Assembly (NCBI RefSeq): GCF_963667045.1
Contig: NZ_OY762934.1
Coordinates: 372,001 to 436,000, forward strand
Length of the DNA stretch: 64,000 bases
DNA from: an uncultured Cohaesibacter sp.
GTDB taxonomy: Bacteria; Pseudomonadota; Alphaproteobacteria; Rhizobiales; Cohaesibacteraceae
Direction: 5' to 3'
This document shows positions 36,096 to 44,296 of this stretch, one piece after another. Each line of letters opens with the position of its first letter. Within the stretch, counting starts at the first letter, position 1. Made by a program: the position numbers and the translations under genes. The notes under the pieces were generated by a model. That model was not told the DNA's origin. It worked only from the letters and a program-made list of their open reading frames with translations, and searched no databases.

Positions 36096-37082
36096 CTACT
36101 GGCGCTTGGCCAGCAAAGCGTCGGCATTCTCGAGGGTGACCGGGGTCCATGGAACGCTGTATTCTGCATCTTTACCGCCATTCCAAGGCATGTCAGGATA
36201 CTGTTTCCAGATTTCGGACATCGGTTCGTAGTCTGGCTGGACAGCCTTGATGGCCAGATCAAGAGCGCCCTGAGCCTGAGCTGCACCATCCTGAAGGATG
36301 GAAGCCATTTCGTTGTTCTTCACGGCCATCAGAGCGTCGGTCACGCCGTCGATACCAGCGATCGCGAAGTCTTCGACCTTGAGGCTTGCGGACTTGATGG
36401 CTTCGATGGCACCCAGTGCCATCTCGTCGTTCTGGCCGATGACGCCGGCGATATCACCCGGATGAGCGGTCAGCCAGTTTTCCATCAGGTTCTGGGCTTC
36501 TGCGCGCGACCAGTTGGCGGTCTTCTTTTCGAGAACCTTTACGTCCGGGCATTCTGCGAGTGCCTTTTCGTTGCCTTCAAGGCGCTGGATCTGGGCAGAC
36601 TGGCCAATCGGGCCTTCGATGATGACGACATTGCCCTTGCAGCCGATTTTATCGAGCACGTATTTGGCTTCCATATAGCCGGATTCAACGTCGTTGGAAC
36701 CGACGTAGGAGTTCAGCAGGTCGCTGTTTACGCGGGTGTTGGAGCCGAAGACCGGGATACCGGCATCATGGGCAGCCTGAACGGCAGCAGCACCGGCTTC
36801 AATGTCGATCGGAACAAAGATGATCGCATCGAAATTCTGCGTGATCATCGTTTCGAACTGTTCCTGCTGTACGAGTGCATCATAGCGACCATCGAAGATG
36901 GTCAGATCAACGAGTTTCTGTTTGACAGCCGGGTGTTCCTCCAGAGCGTGCGCCCAGATCTGCATGAATTCTGCATTGAGGCCATAAACAGCCGCACCGA
37001 TCTTCGGCATGTCCTTTGCACCGGCGGCGGTGCTGGACATCAATGCGGCAGCAATTGCCAGGGATTTTATCAGTTTAGACAT
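36096..37082 (-). CDS. Sugar/polyol ABC transporter binding protein (RbsB type)
   Basis: 328 residues from ATG 37082, which has a perfect GGAGGAG 9 nt upstream. A signal peptide (about 1-22, ending AAGA) precedes a periplasmic-binding-protein type 1 fold: DGRYDALVQQEQFETMITQNFDAIIFVPID, GSNTRVNSDLL and GQNDEMALGAIEAIK. It belongs with RbsB-like proteins binding pentoses and polyols. It is placed after the permease gene in the importer operon. Confidence 0.9.
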   Translation of the reverse strand: MSKLIKSLAIAAALMSSTAAGAKDMPKIGAAVYGLNAEFMQIWAHALEEHPAVKQKLVDLTIFDGRYDALVQQEQFETMITQNFDAIIFVPIDIEAGAAAVQAAHDAGIPVFGSNTRVNSDLLNSYVGSNDVESGYMEAKYVLDKIGCKGNVVIIEGPIGQSAQIQRLEGNEKALAECPDVKVLEKKTANWSRAEAQNLMENWLTAHPGDIAGVIGQNDEMALGAIEAIKSASLKVEDFAIAGIDGVTDALMAVKNNEMASILQDGAAQAQGALDLAIKAVQPDYEPMSEIWKQYPDMPWNGGKDAEYSVPWTPVTLENADALLAKRQ

Positions 37083-37162
37083 TGTGCTTCTCCTCCAAAG
37101 TTTGCACAGTTCATCTGATAACCCGAACCTTCGGGTTCCAAATTTCCGAGATATTCCATAAG

Positions 37163-38158
37163 TCAAGCGTTCTTCTGACGAGCCTGGTCGAGCATGACAG
37201 CTGCGACAATCAGAGCTCCCTTGATGACCTGCTGGTAGTAGGATTCAACCCCCATGAGATCGAGGCCGTTGTTGACCACTGCAATCAGCAGGGCGCCGAT
37301 CAAAGTACCGGTAACACGTCCCACCCCTCCAAGAAGGGAGGTGCCGCCGATAACAACCGCAGCGATTGCATCCAGCTCGTAGGCGATGCCAGCCTGTGTC
37401 AGAGCCGAGCCGGTACGGGCTGCCAGGATCATGCCGGCCAGACCTGCAAGGCCACCCGAGATGATATAGACAGTCATGATGACGCGGCGGACATTGATGC
37501 CGGATACGCGCGCTGCATGCGGGTTACCACCGACTGCATACACCCTGCGGCCAAACCGCGAGGACGACAGCACCCAGTAGGATATGATAAAGACGAGAGC
37601 GAAGAGAATGACGGGCATGGGAACGCCGAGGACGTCGTCTCGTCCGATGAAGCGGAAGCTGTCCGTCAGGGCCGGAACCGGCTGTCCGCCAGCATAAAGC
37701 AGCGTCAGGCCACGGGCTGCCGACAACATGCCCAGCGTGGTGACGAAGGCAGGCACGTTGAACCGGGCGACGACAATGCCGTTGACCCATCCGCAGATCA
37801 GCCCCACACCAATACCGACTGCAAAGGCGATTGCTGCGGGGTAAGGCGCGCCCATGAAGGCGGCTGCCTGGGATGTCGTTGCCATCGAGGCGGCAACGAT
37901 GCCAGCCAGCGCCACAACAGATCCAACCGAGAGGTCGATACCGCGCGTCAGGATGACAAAGGTCATGCCGATGGCCAGAATGCCGTTGATCGAGGTTTGC
38001 CTCAGGACGTTGAGAATATTGCGCGTCGTAAGGAAATACTCATTTGCGAATGTCAGCACGACACAAACCAGCACCAGCGCCAACAGAATGCCGTATTTTT
38101 GACCGTATTTTGCGGCCAATGCCTTATAGTCGCGGGAAGAGCCCGATGCTGCCAACAT
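37163..38158 (-). CDS. Sugar/polyol ABC transporter permease (RbsC type)
   Basis: 331 residues from ATG 38158, preferred over 38182 because AAAGGAG lies 8 nt before it. Eight to ten hydrophobic helices with family segments ILTRGIDLSVGSVVALAGI, NGIVVARFNVPAFVTTLGML and GNPHAARVSGINV (the ATPase-contact loop). It forms the channel of the importer with the RbsA-type ATPase upstream and binding protein downstream. Confidence 0.92.
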   Translation of the reverse strand: MLAASGSSRDYKALAAKYGQKYGILLALVLVCVVLTFANEYFLTTRNILNVLRQTSINGILAIGMTFVILTRGIDLSVGSVVALAGIVAASMATTSQAAAFMGAPYPAAIAFAVGIGVGLICGWVNGIVVARFNVPAFVTTLGMLSAARGLTLLYAGGQPVPALTDSFRFIGRDDVLGVPMPVILFALVFIISYWVLSSSRFGRRVYAVGGNPHAARVSGINVRRVIMTVYIISGGLAGLAGMILAARTGSALTQAGIAYELDAIAAVVIGGTSLLGGVGRVTGTLIGALLIAVVNNGLDLMGVESYYQQVIKGALIVAAVMLDQARQKNA

Positions 38159-38184
38159 AATGCTGTCTCCTTTGGTATTCATGA

Positions 38185-39666
38185 TTAGGCCGCCAAATGT
38201 AAGAGGGTTTCAGCCTTGAGTTCGGAGCGAACCAATTCACCGCTGACACGCCCATCGCGCATGACGACGACCCGATCTGCCATCCCAAGAACTTCATCTG
38301 TTTCAGAACTGATCATCACGACAGTTCCACCCGATTGCGCAAAATTCGACATGACGCGATAGATTTCGCGCTTCGCACCCACGTCAACACCACGTGTCGG
38401 TTCGTCCAGAAGCAGGACCTTGGGTGCAGTCAGAAACCACTTGCCAAGAACAACCTTCTGCTGATTGCCGCCTGACAACCCGGATACGGGCAGCCGGTCA
38501 GAGGCGGTCTTGATCTTGAACATGTCGATCATGCGGGAGGCAGCGGCCGCCTCACGATGGCTGTTCATTGCCGGTCCCACAGACAACAAATCGAGCTGCG
38601 CCAGACAGATGTTGGACCGGACATCTCCGGATAGAACAAGCCCGGACCCTTTGCGGTCTTCCGTCACGAAGGCCAGACCCTTGGCGATTGCCTCTGAGGG
38701 CGAATTGATCCTGACGGTCTCGCCAAAGAGCGTGATTTCTCCTCCCTTGTCCTCGCTCAGTCCGAACAGGCGTTCAAAGATTTCGCTGCGTCCTGAGCCC
38801 ATGAGGCCATAAAGGGCGACGATTTCACCGCGATGAACATTGAAGCTGACGTCTTTGACCCAGTCCTTGGCATTGAGCCCGGTCACGGTCAGCGTCACTT
38901 CATCGGTCGGGGTGTTTTCCTTGACAAACTCCTCAGTCATGGGGCGGCCGACGATCATCTGGATCAGGTCCTGACGGGAAACATCGGAAATCTCCCCTTC
39001 CCCGACGAAGCAACCGTCGCGAAAGACCGTGTAGCTGTCTGCAATCTCGAAAATCTCGGAAAGGCGGTGACTGACATAGATGATGCCCTTGCCCGCAGCC
39101 TTCAAACGTTCAATTGCGGTAAAGAGCTGGTCGACTTCAGCACCACCCAGCGCAGATGTCGGCTCGTCCATGATGATGACTTCAGCGTCATAGGACAGCG
39201 ACTTGGCGATTTCCACCAACTGCAGCTCGGCAACAGTCAGGTCCATCATCAGGCTTTTGGGCGAAATATCAAACTGCAGCTCATCCAGAATGGCCTGAGC
39301 GTTGTGGTTCATTGTTGCGAAATCGACGCGTCCAAAGGCAGCCACAGGCTCGCGGCCAAGAAACATATTTTCGGCAACGGTCATTGCCGGAACGGGGCTT
39401 AGCTCCTGTTCGATGATGCTGATACCTGCGGCCAACGCATCCGAGGGCTTGTCAAAGACAACTTCCTTGCCCTGAACCTTGATGACACCGGCGTCGCGCT
39501 GCTGAATACCCATCACGATGGTCAGAAACGTGGATTTGCCAGCTCCATTCCCTCCGCAAAGCGCATGAACCGAACCAGCCTTCAAGGTGAACCGGCCATC
39601 GCTCAACGCGGCCACCCCACCGAAATGCTTCTTCAGCCCCATAACCTCCAAAAGAGTCTGGGTCAT
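38185..39666 (-). CDS. Sugar/polyol ABC transporter ATPase (RbsA type, two domains)
   Basis: 493 residues from ATG 39666 with GGAGG upstream. Two ATPase domains as in RbsA/XylG. Domain 1 has Walker A CGGNGAGKST (GENGAGKST is more usual, so one Glu-to-Gly change), the signature region LTVAELQLVEIAKSL and Walker B VIIMDEPTSAL. Domain 2 has the degenerate GLMGSGRSE loop, LSGGNQQKV and VLLLDEPTRGVD, the normal pattern. First gene of the catabolic operon. Confidence 0.92.
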   Translation of the reverse strand: MTQTLLEVMGLKKHFGGVAALSDGRFTLKAGSVHALCGGNGAGKSTFLTIVMGIQQRDAGVIKVQGKEVVFDKPSDALAAGISIIEQELSPVPAMTVAENMFLGREPVAAFGRVDFATMNHNAQAILDELQFDISPKSLMMDLTVAELQLVEIAKSLSYDAEVIIMDEPTSALGGAEVDQLFTAIERLKAAGKGIIYVSHRLSEIFEIADSYTVFRDGCFVGEGEISDVSRQDLIQMIVGRPMTEEFVKENTPTDEVTLTVTGLNAKDWVKDVSFNVHRGEIVALYGLMGSGRSEIFERLFGLSEDKGGEITLFGETVRINSPSEAIAKGLAFVTEDRKGSGLVLSGDVRSNICLAQLDLLSVGPAMNSHREAAAASRMIDMFKIKTASDRLPVSGLSGGNQQKVVLGKWFLTAPKVLLLDEPTRGVDVGAKREIYRVMSNFAQSGGTVVMISSETDEVLGMADRVVVMRDGRVSGELVRSELKAETLLHLAA

Positions 39667-39747
39667 AAATTCCTCCAATCCTCCAGCGAGCCTCCACTCG
39701 CCTTTCCCGTCTCTAGGGATATCATCAGGATTGTTCATTTGTCAAAT

Positions 39748-39762
39748 CAAAAGTAACTTTTG
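39748..39762. promoter_or_regulatory. Palindromic candidate operator of the polyol operon
   Basis: CAAAAGT, A, ACTTTTG: perfect 7-nt arms, 82-96 nt upstream of the ATPase start. Its position suits a binding site for the SorC-DhaK regulator encoded at the far end of the operon (inference). Confidence 0.45.
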
Positions 39763-40047
39763 TAAATTTCTCAATTATTCCTTTGTATTTCAAATTGTTA
39801 TTCATATTTTCGATGACGAGATATGGTCGGGAAAGGTATTTGTACCAAGAGTTTTCGCACCGCCAATTTTCTCGGGAAACAAAAACCGATGCAGGAGAGC
39901 CGCTCGCCAGGAGACGCAAGACAGGTGTGCGTGGTGCCCGAAGGCGAGGCGAAAAGAGAGAAAATTCGGAAGGGCAAACGGCAGGGATTGCATGCTTGTG
40001 ACAGAGCCAAACCTTCCCTGTTTCCGAAGAGGATAACCAGACATATC

Positions 40048-40080
40048 AAAGCCCTCGCACCGGATAGATGCAAGGGCTTT
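40048..40080. terminator. Stem-loop downstream of aspartate dehydrogenase
   Basis: AAAGCCCT pairs with AGGGCTTT around a 17-nt loop. Short T-runs only, so a weak or bidirectional terminator. Confidence 0.55.
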
Positions 40081-40187
40081 GAATCCGTTTCGGTCTTGCC
40101 GCAAACAGGCACTCGACCGGTGCAATTTCTCCCGCAGGCTGCCAACGTCAGGGGTCAAGGGCCTGTATATCTGGAGAGACCCGTCTG

Positions 40188-41003
40188 TTATGAACCAACA
40201 GTAAGCGTTGCCACAAAGCGTTCCAGCGTGGCGATAACGGAGAGAGGCGTGAGCTTTCCCGTTATCGGATTGTTTTCACTCGGCACATTGGCGATGGACA
40301 TCTCGAAGTGAGTCGAATCTGCGTCCACCACAACCGTATGGGTGTTGCGATCAATGGTCGGATCGGCCCAGACTTCGTAATCCGTGCGGTCTGGCCCCAC
40401 GCCCGCCAGCGACAGGGCCACCGCGACGTTGACGTTGGATGGAAATTTCTGTGCCGCTTCGCGAACGGAACCGCGATAGAGGCAAAGGGGCTCGGTCAAC
40501 GAGAGCAAATCAATCCCCTGCTCCTTGACGAAGGGGGCATTGGCGAGGCCCCTAGGAGGCTTGCGGGTTTTCATCACGATTTCATGCACCGTCCCTTTGG
40601 CGGCAGCACGAACAGCATCAAAGCCGACAAGGGCACCGGTCGCGCCGATGATATGTGCCCCCGTCTCGCGGGCACGATCCACGAGTTCGTAATTCGCCAG
40701 CAGCTGGGTCAATGTGACGATCACGAGTGTCCGACCCTGCTCAATCGCGGGCTTTGCCACTTCAAGGAAGCAGGCTGGCGGCAGAGCCTCGACAACGATG
40801 TCTGCCACGGAAGCCAACTCGCTGTTTAGCATTGGCTTGGGTGGATTGCGAAAATCGGCGGTAAGTTCGCGCACTTTCTCGAGGCTGGAGGAAGAGGCCG
40901 CGACCAGCTTCAATCCCGGGACGCCCTCATCAAGCCACCGTGCGGCAGGAAGGCCGATGGTTCCAAGGCCAGCAATTGCGACAGTTTTGGGTTCGGTTGT
41001 CAT
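40188..41003 (-). CDS. L-aspartate dehydrogenase family (NadX/DUF108)
   Basis: 271 residues. Rossmann start VAIAGLGTIGLPAARWLDEG, then ADIVVEALPP, IIGATGALVGFDAV, KTRKPPRGLANAPFV and the C-terminal NVNVAVALSLAGVGPDRT...ADP; these match the aspartate dehydrogenase family. The enzyme interconverts L-aspartate with oxaloacetate/iminoaspartate plus ammonia using NAD(P). Its start overlaps the stop of an aminotransferase by 4 nt, and it faces the TRAP/oxoprolinase cluster. With no nadA or nadC nearby, catabolism of aspartate is more likely than NAD synthesis. Confidence 0.85.
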   Translation of the reverse strand: MTTEPKTVAIAGLGTIGLPAARWLDEGVPGLKLVAASSSSLEKVRELTADFRNPPKPMLNSELASVADIVVEALPPACFLEVAKPAIEQGRTLVIVTLTQLLANYELVDRARETGAHIIGATGALVGFDAVRAAAKGTVHEIVMKTRKPPRGLANAPFVKEQGIDLLSLTEPLCLYRGSVREAAQKFPSNVNVAVALSLAGVGPDRTDYEVWADPTIDRNTHTVVVDADSTHFEMSIANVPSENNPITGKLTPLSVIATLERFVATLTVGS

Positions 41004-42217
41004 GCTCTGTATCTTTCAATGAGGGTTGCCATGCGCTGGACTGCAGCAACGGAGGCTGCGTGATCTTGCGAGAAGTTGAGCCGGACGCTGTTTGCCGTGT
41101 GGGGGCTGAACTCGGTTCCCGGCGTGACGACAACCCCTGCCTGAAGCCGCAGGATCTTTACGAAGTCGCCGTAGGAAATGGCAAGTTCTAGAAGAGACGG
41201 AAACAGATAGCTGCCCGCTTGCGGCGTGCGGGCGCTTACGCCCTCAACGGCACGGAAGAGCGCAAGCAGATCGTCCCGGATGGCCTGGTGCTGGCGGATG
41301 CGATCATCCATCCAGCCTTCCGGTTCATGGAACCAGCCGCGCAGGATCGCCTGACTGTATCCGGCGGCTCGAAGGCTGACAATTGCCTGCAGCTTTTCCA
41401 TACGGGTGATGATCTTGCTGGAGCCAAAGGCAACGCCGAGGCGGAAGCCTGAAAGGGACTCGGTTTTGGATGGCCCCATGATCGTGATGACATTCTCGGG
41501 ATTGATCGGCTCTGCCCGCAAATGGGTGTAGGCCGCACCGCTGTAGCGCAGGCGCGAATAGAGCTGGTCGACAATCACCGTCGCGCCATATTGCTCGGCG
41601 AGCGCGGCGATGGTGGCGATTTCCTGTTTGGAATAGACCACGCCAGCCGGGTTGTTGGGGTTCGAGAAGAGGAACAGTTTTGCGCCCGCCTTGAAGGCGT
41701 CTTCCAGTTCGGCAAGATCAAGGCCAGACTCTGTTTCGTCGGCGTCCGCATAATGCATCTGGATGGGCATCATTTCGCCATCGAAGAACTGCACCAGCTT
41801 GCGGTTGGCGAAATAGTCTGGCTGCACGATAGCGACCTTGTCGCCGCGCCCAACTGTTGCGGCCATTGCCAGAAACAGGGCGCCTTGTGTGCCGGGGGTG
41901 ATGATAAGACCGTCCGACGCATCAACGGGTGCGCCAGTGAAGGCGGAGAGATCGGCGGCGACCTGTTGCCGGATGCCGATGTCACCGCGATATTCGGTAT
42001 AGGCTTGCGCGGCCCCCTTGTTGAAGCCTTCCTCGAACAGGGCAAAGGATCCCGGTGTCGGCTCATGCGCATCGACATCGCCGTGGGAGAAATCGACGGG
42101 CCGTCCTTCAAGCACCTCGCCGCGCATCAGCTCGGCCAATCCCTCCTGCCCCTGCCGGACTTCCTGTCCAGGCGCATTATCCGTTCCCAGAAGGCGGAAT
42201 TTCGTTTCCAATGACAT
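41000..42217 (-). CDS. PLP-dependent aminotransferase, class I/II
   Basis: 405 residues from ATG 42217 with AAGGAA upstream. Fold-type I motifs: SNPNNPAG (about 185-192), VIVDQLYSRLRY (D217, Y220), the Schiff-base lysine K251 in GPSKTESLSGFRLG, and a C-terminal arginine in SVRLNFS. It transfers an amino group from an amino acid to a 2-oxo acid; the donor is not predictable. Translational coupling to aspartate dehydrogenase suggests that together they move nitrogen through aspartate and release it as ammonia. Divergent from the TRAP operon. Confidence 0.88.
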   Translation of the reverse strand: MSLETKFRLLGTDNAPGQEVRQGQEGLAELMRGEVLEGRPVDFSHGDVDAHEPTPGSFALFEEGFNKGAAQAYTEYRGDIGIRQQVAADLSAFTGAPVDASDGLIITPGTQGALFLAMAATVGRGDKVAIVQPDYFANRKLVQFFDGEMMPIQMHYADADETESGLDLAELEDAFKAGAKLFLFSNPNNPAGVVYSKQEIATIAALAEQYGATVIVDQLYSRLRYSGAAYTHLRAEPINPENVITIMGPSKTESLSGFRLGVAFGSSKIITRMEKLQAIVSLRAAGYSQAILRGWFHEPEGWMDDRIRQHQAIRDDLLALFRAVEGVSARTPQAGSYLFPSLLELAISYGDFVKILRLQAGVVVTPGTEFSPHTANSVRLNFSQDHAASVAAVQRMATLIERYRA

Positions 42218-42656
42218 GATAAGATTCCTTGTTTGAGTCCATTTTGGAAAGAGCCGGATAGGCATCAATTCTGAAGTCAGTCTAGCTCACGCCCCGTTTT
42301 CTCGAAACGATGGCAATGGGGAAACCACGGTTTTTGCACGAGCCGATTTTTTCCAATTTGGCACGCAGAGTGCAGGACCTTGCTGCTTTCAGACGTCATG
42401 CCCAACAAGTTCCTTGCCTCTGGGGATAGCCGAAAAACATGAGCGAATGCCAGAGGTTTTAGTCATTCGTATAATGCTCATTTCTTCCGAATTCTAAAAA
42501 ATTAGCTCAATTATTGTGCATCCCCTTGCCTTGCCTAATTTTCCATCGTATGTTTTTTGCGTTTTGACATACAGGTGGCATACCGAAATTGCAAGACGAT
42601 TTCTACCAACAAAAAAATCAGGCAATCGCTTAACCGATAAAGAGGGTATCATACCA
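42218..42656. other. Divergent control region between aminotransferase and TRAP operon, 439 nt
   Basis: No gene seen. It contains the element described at 42564-42595 and, overlapping it, an inverted pair TATGT (about 42549) and ACATA (42568) spaced 14 nt. Confidence 0.5.
42564..42595 (+). promoter_or_regulatory. Shared 32-bp element, copy A (TRAP operon)
   Basis: Begins TTGACATACA and continues with TGG, ATAC, GAAAT and GCAAG blocks separated by variable bases. 27 of 32 positions match the element before pxpB (52436-52467, minus strand). It starts with a -35-like TTGACA and lies 61 nt before dctP, so it is a promoter, an operator or both. Confidence 0.65.
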
Positions 42657-43637
42657 ATGAAATCAGCATTCCGTGCACTTCTGGCAGCTGGCGCTCTCGT
42701 TGCTGCCGTACAGGCTCACGCAGAAACCAACTGGGACATGTCTGTCGTTTGGCCGCAGGGCAACTTCCACACCCAGGACGCAATCAAGTTTGCGGAGACG
42801 GTCAAAGACGTTACCGGTGGCGAAGTTGTCATCACTGTTCATGCTGGCGGCTCTCTGGGCATCAAAGGCCCTGAAGGCATGGCAGCCGTTCGTGATGGCC
42901 TTGTTCCCATCGCGGATATCCTGATGAGCCAGCAGGTTGGTGAAGCACCTATCCTTGGTGTCGAAACTCTGCCGTACCTCGCTCCGACCATGGCGGACCT
43001 CGCCCTGCTGCATAAATATTTCCGCCCGAAGATCGAAGAAGTTGCAGCTTCCATGAACCAGAAACTTCTCTACATGGTTCCATGGCCCGGACAGGCTGTC
43101 TACACCAAGAACCCGGTCAAGACGATCGGCGATCTAGCAGGCGTAAAATTGCGCGTAGTTGACGCAAACGGCCAGAATTTCTTCACCGCACTCGGCGCAG
43201 CTCCCCTTCAGATGCCTTGGGGTGAAGTTGTTCCTTCCCTCGCAGCAGGCACCATTGAAGGCGTGACCACATCCTCTTCTTCGGGCGTTGACGGCTCCTT
43301 CTGGGAGTTCATGAAAAACATGAGCACCTTCAACTGGCAGGCATCCAGCAACATCGTCACGGTGAACCTCGACGCATGGAACGAACTGACTGAAGAACAG
43401 CAGGCAGCAATCGAAATGGCATCGACCAAGCTTGAGGCTGAATTCTGGCTGGCAAGCAGCGCCGAAGATCAGAAGAAAATTGCAGTTCTCAAGGAACATG
43501 GCATGGATGTCACAGCCCCATCAGCCGAGCTGAAAGCAGAACTGATCAAGCGCGCCAAACCGCTCTGGGATGAGTTCAAGGCTCGCGTTCCTGAGGCGGC
43601 TCCTTACATCGACGCCTATCTGGCAGTTCGCAACTAA
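42657..43637 (+). CDS. dctP: TRAP transporter substrate-binding protein
   Basis: 326 residues from ATG 42657. Signal peptide about 1-22 (ending QAHA). DctP-family features are VVWPQGNFHTQDAIKFAETV, the GDLAGVKLRVVDANG segment with the arginine that holds a ligand carboxylate, and SSSSGVDGSFWEFMKNM. It captures an organic acid-like substrate in the periplasm for the DctQM permease encoded downstream. The conserved arginine favours a carboxylated ligand; neighbouring enzymes suggest an amino-acid derivative. Confidence 0.92.
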   Translation: MKSAFRALLAAGALVAAVQAHAETNWDMSVVWPQGNFHTQDAIKFAETVKDVTGGEVVITVHAGGSLGIKGPEGMAAVRDGLVPIADILMSQQVGEAPILGVETLPYLAPTMADLALLHKYFRPKIEEVAASMNQKLLYMVPWPGQAVYTKNPVKTIGDLAGVKLRVVDANGQNFFTALGAAPLQMPWGEVVPSLAAGTIEGVTTSSSSGVDGSFWEFMKNMSTFNWQASSNIVTVNLDAWNELTEEQQAAIEMASTKLEAEFWLASSAEDQKKIAVLKEHGMDVTAPSAELKAELIKRAKPLWDEFKARVPEAAPYIDAYLAVRN

Positions 43638-43642
43638 TATTC

Positions 43643-43675
43643 AAGCCGCCTGAGTGTCAGCTTGGGCGGCTTTCC
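43643..43675 (+). terminator. Intercistronic stem-loop between dctP and dctQ
   Basis: AAGCCGCC pairs with GGCGGCTT around 14 nt, then TTTCCC. Probably an attenuator or stabiliser giving more binding protein than permease. Confidence 0.65.
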
Positions 43676-43753
43676 CGATTTTTATGCCAGAATAGGATAT
43701 CTAGCGTCCAGCCGCGACCATTCTGACGAAACGCCGTTTGCAGGTATTAAACC

Positions 43754-44296
43754 ATGCCAGAGTCCGAAGTTCGGAAGTTTTCGGCAATCACCGACCCAAT
43801 CGATCAAATCAGCAGGATTGCCTGCATTGTCGGTGGCGTTTGCCTGGTTGCCATTTTTGCACTCATCGCCTCAGAAATCGTTGCACGTAACCTTCTGGGT
43901 ACCAGCCTTCCCTTCAGTTGGGATTTTGCGGCTTACATGATGGGGGGCTGCGTCTTTCTTTCCGCTGGCGCGACCCTCAAAGCCGGTGGCCATGTGCGCG
44001 TCACCGCAATCCACGATTATCTGCCACAAAAGGGAAAGCAAATTCTAGACGCTGCGGCCTGTTTGGTTGGTCTGGCGATTTGCCTTGCCATCCTTTTCGC
44101 CGTCAGCGACATGGCGATGCTGTCCTTCCATCGTGGTTCGACATCCTCTTCGGTTGTCAGAACCCCTTTGTGGATTCCTCAAGCCGTCATGGTTATTGGC
44201 GCCATTGTCCTGTCGCTCCAGATGTTTGCGCAGCTGGTCCGCACAGTCTCGGGGGAAACGCTCCACAATGACGCAAATATCGAGGACCAGTTGTAA
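43754..44296 (+). CDS. dctQ: TRAP transporter small permease
   Basis: 180 residues with four hydrophobic helices, the DctQ layout, and segments EIVARNLLGTSLPFSWDFAAYMMGGCVFLSAGATLKAGGHVRV that match the family. It partners the large permease; its last base overlaps the start of dctM (TAATG). Confidence 0.9.
   Translation: MPESEVRKFSAITDPIDQISRIACIVGGVCLVAIFALIASEIVARNLLGTSLPFSWDFAAYMMGGCVFLSAGATLKAGGHVRVTAIHDYLPQKGKQILDAAACLVGLAICLAILFAVSDMAMLSFHRGSTSSSVVRTPLWIPQAVMVIGAIVLSLQMFAQLVRTVSGETLHNDANIEDQL

Larger units (their letters stand above)
39667..40187. other. Intergenic region upstream of the polyol operon, 521 nt
   Basis: No convincing gene. The part next to the operon is AT-rich and contains a perfect 15-nt palindrome (39748-39762). 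A stem-loop at 40048-40080 lies downstream of the aspartate dehydrogenase gene. The stretch 39830-40040 has short overlapping frames on both strands that I cannot link to any family. Confidence 0.55.

Noticed and set aside
36009-37118. Long plus-strand open frames opposite the sugar-binding protein and permease genes
   Set aside because: Antisense of genes with strong ribosome sites and clear family motifs; no ribosome site or recognisable domain of their own.
42564-42595. Sigma-54 promoter before dctP (TGG and GC blocks)
   Set aside because: The GG to GC spacing is 12 nt in both copies of the element, whereas sigma-54 requires 10.
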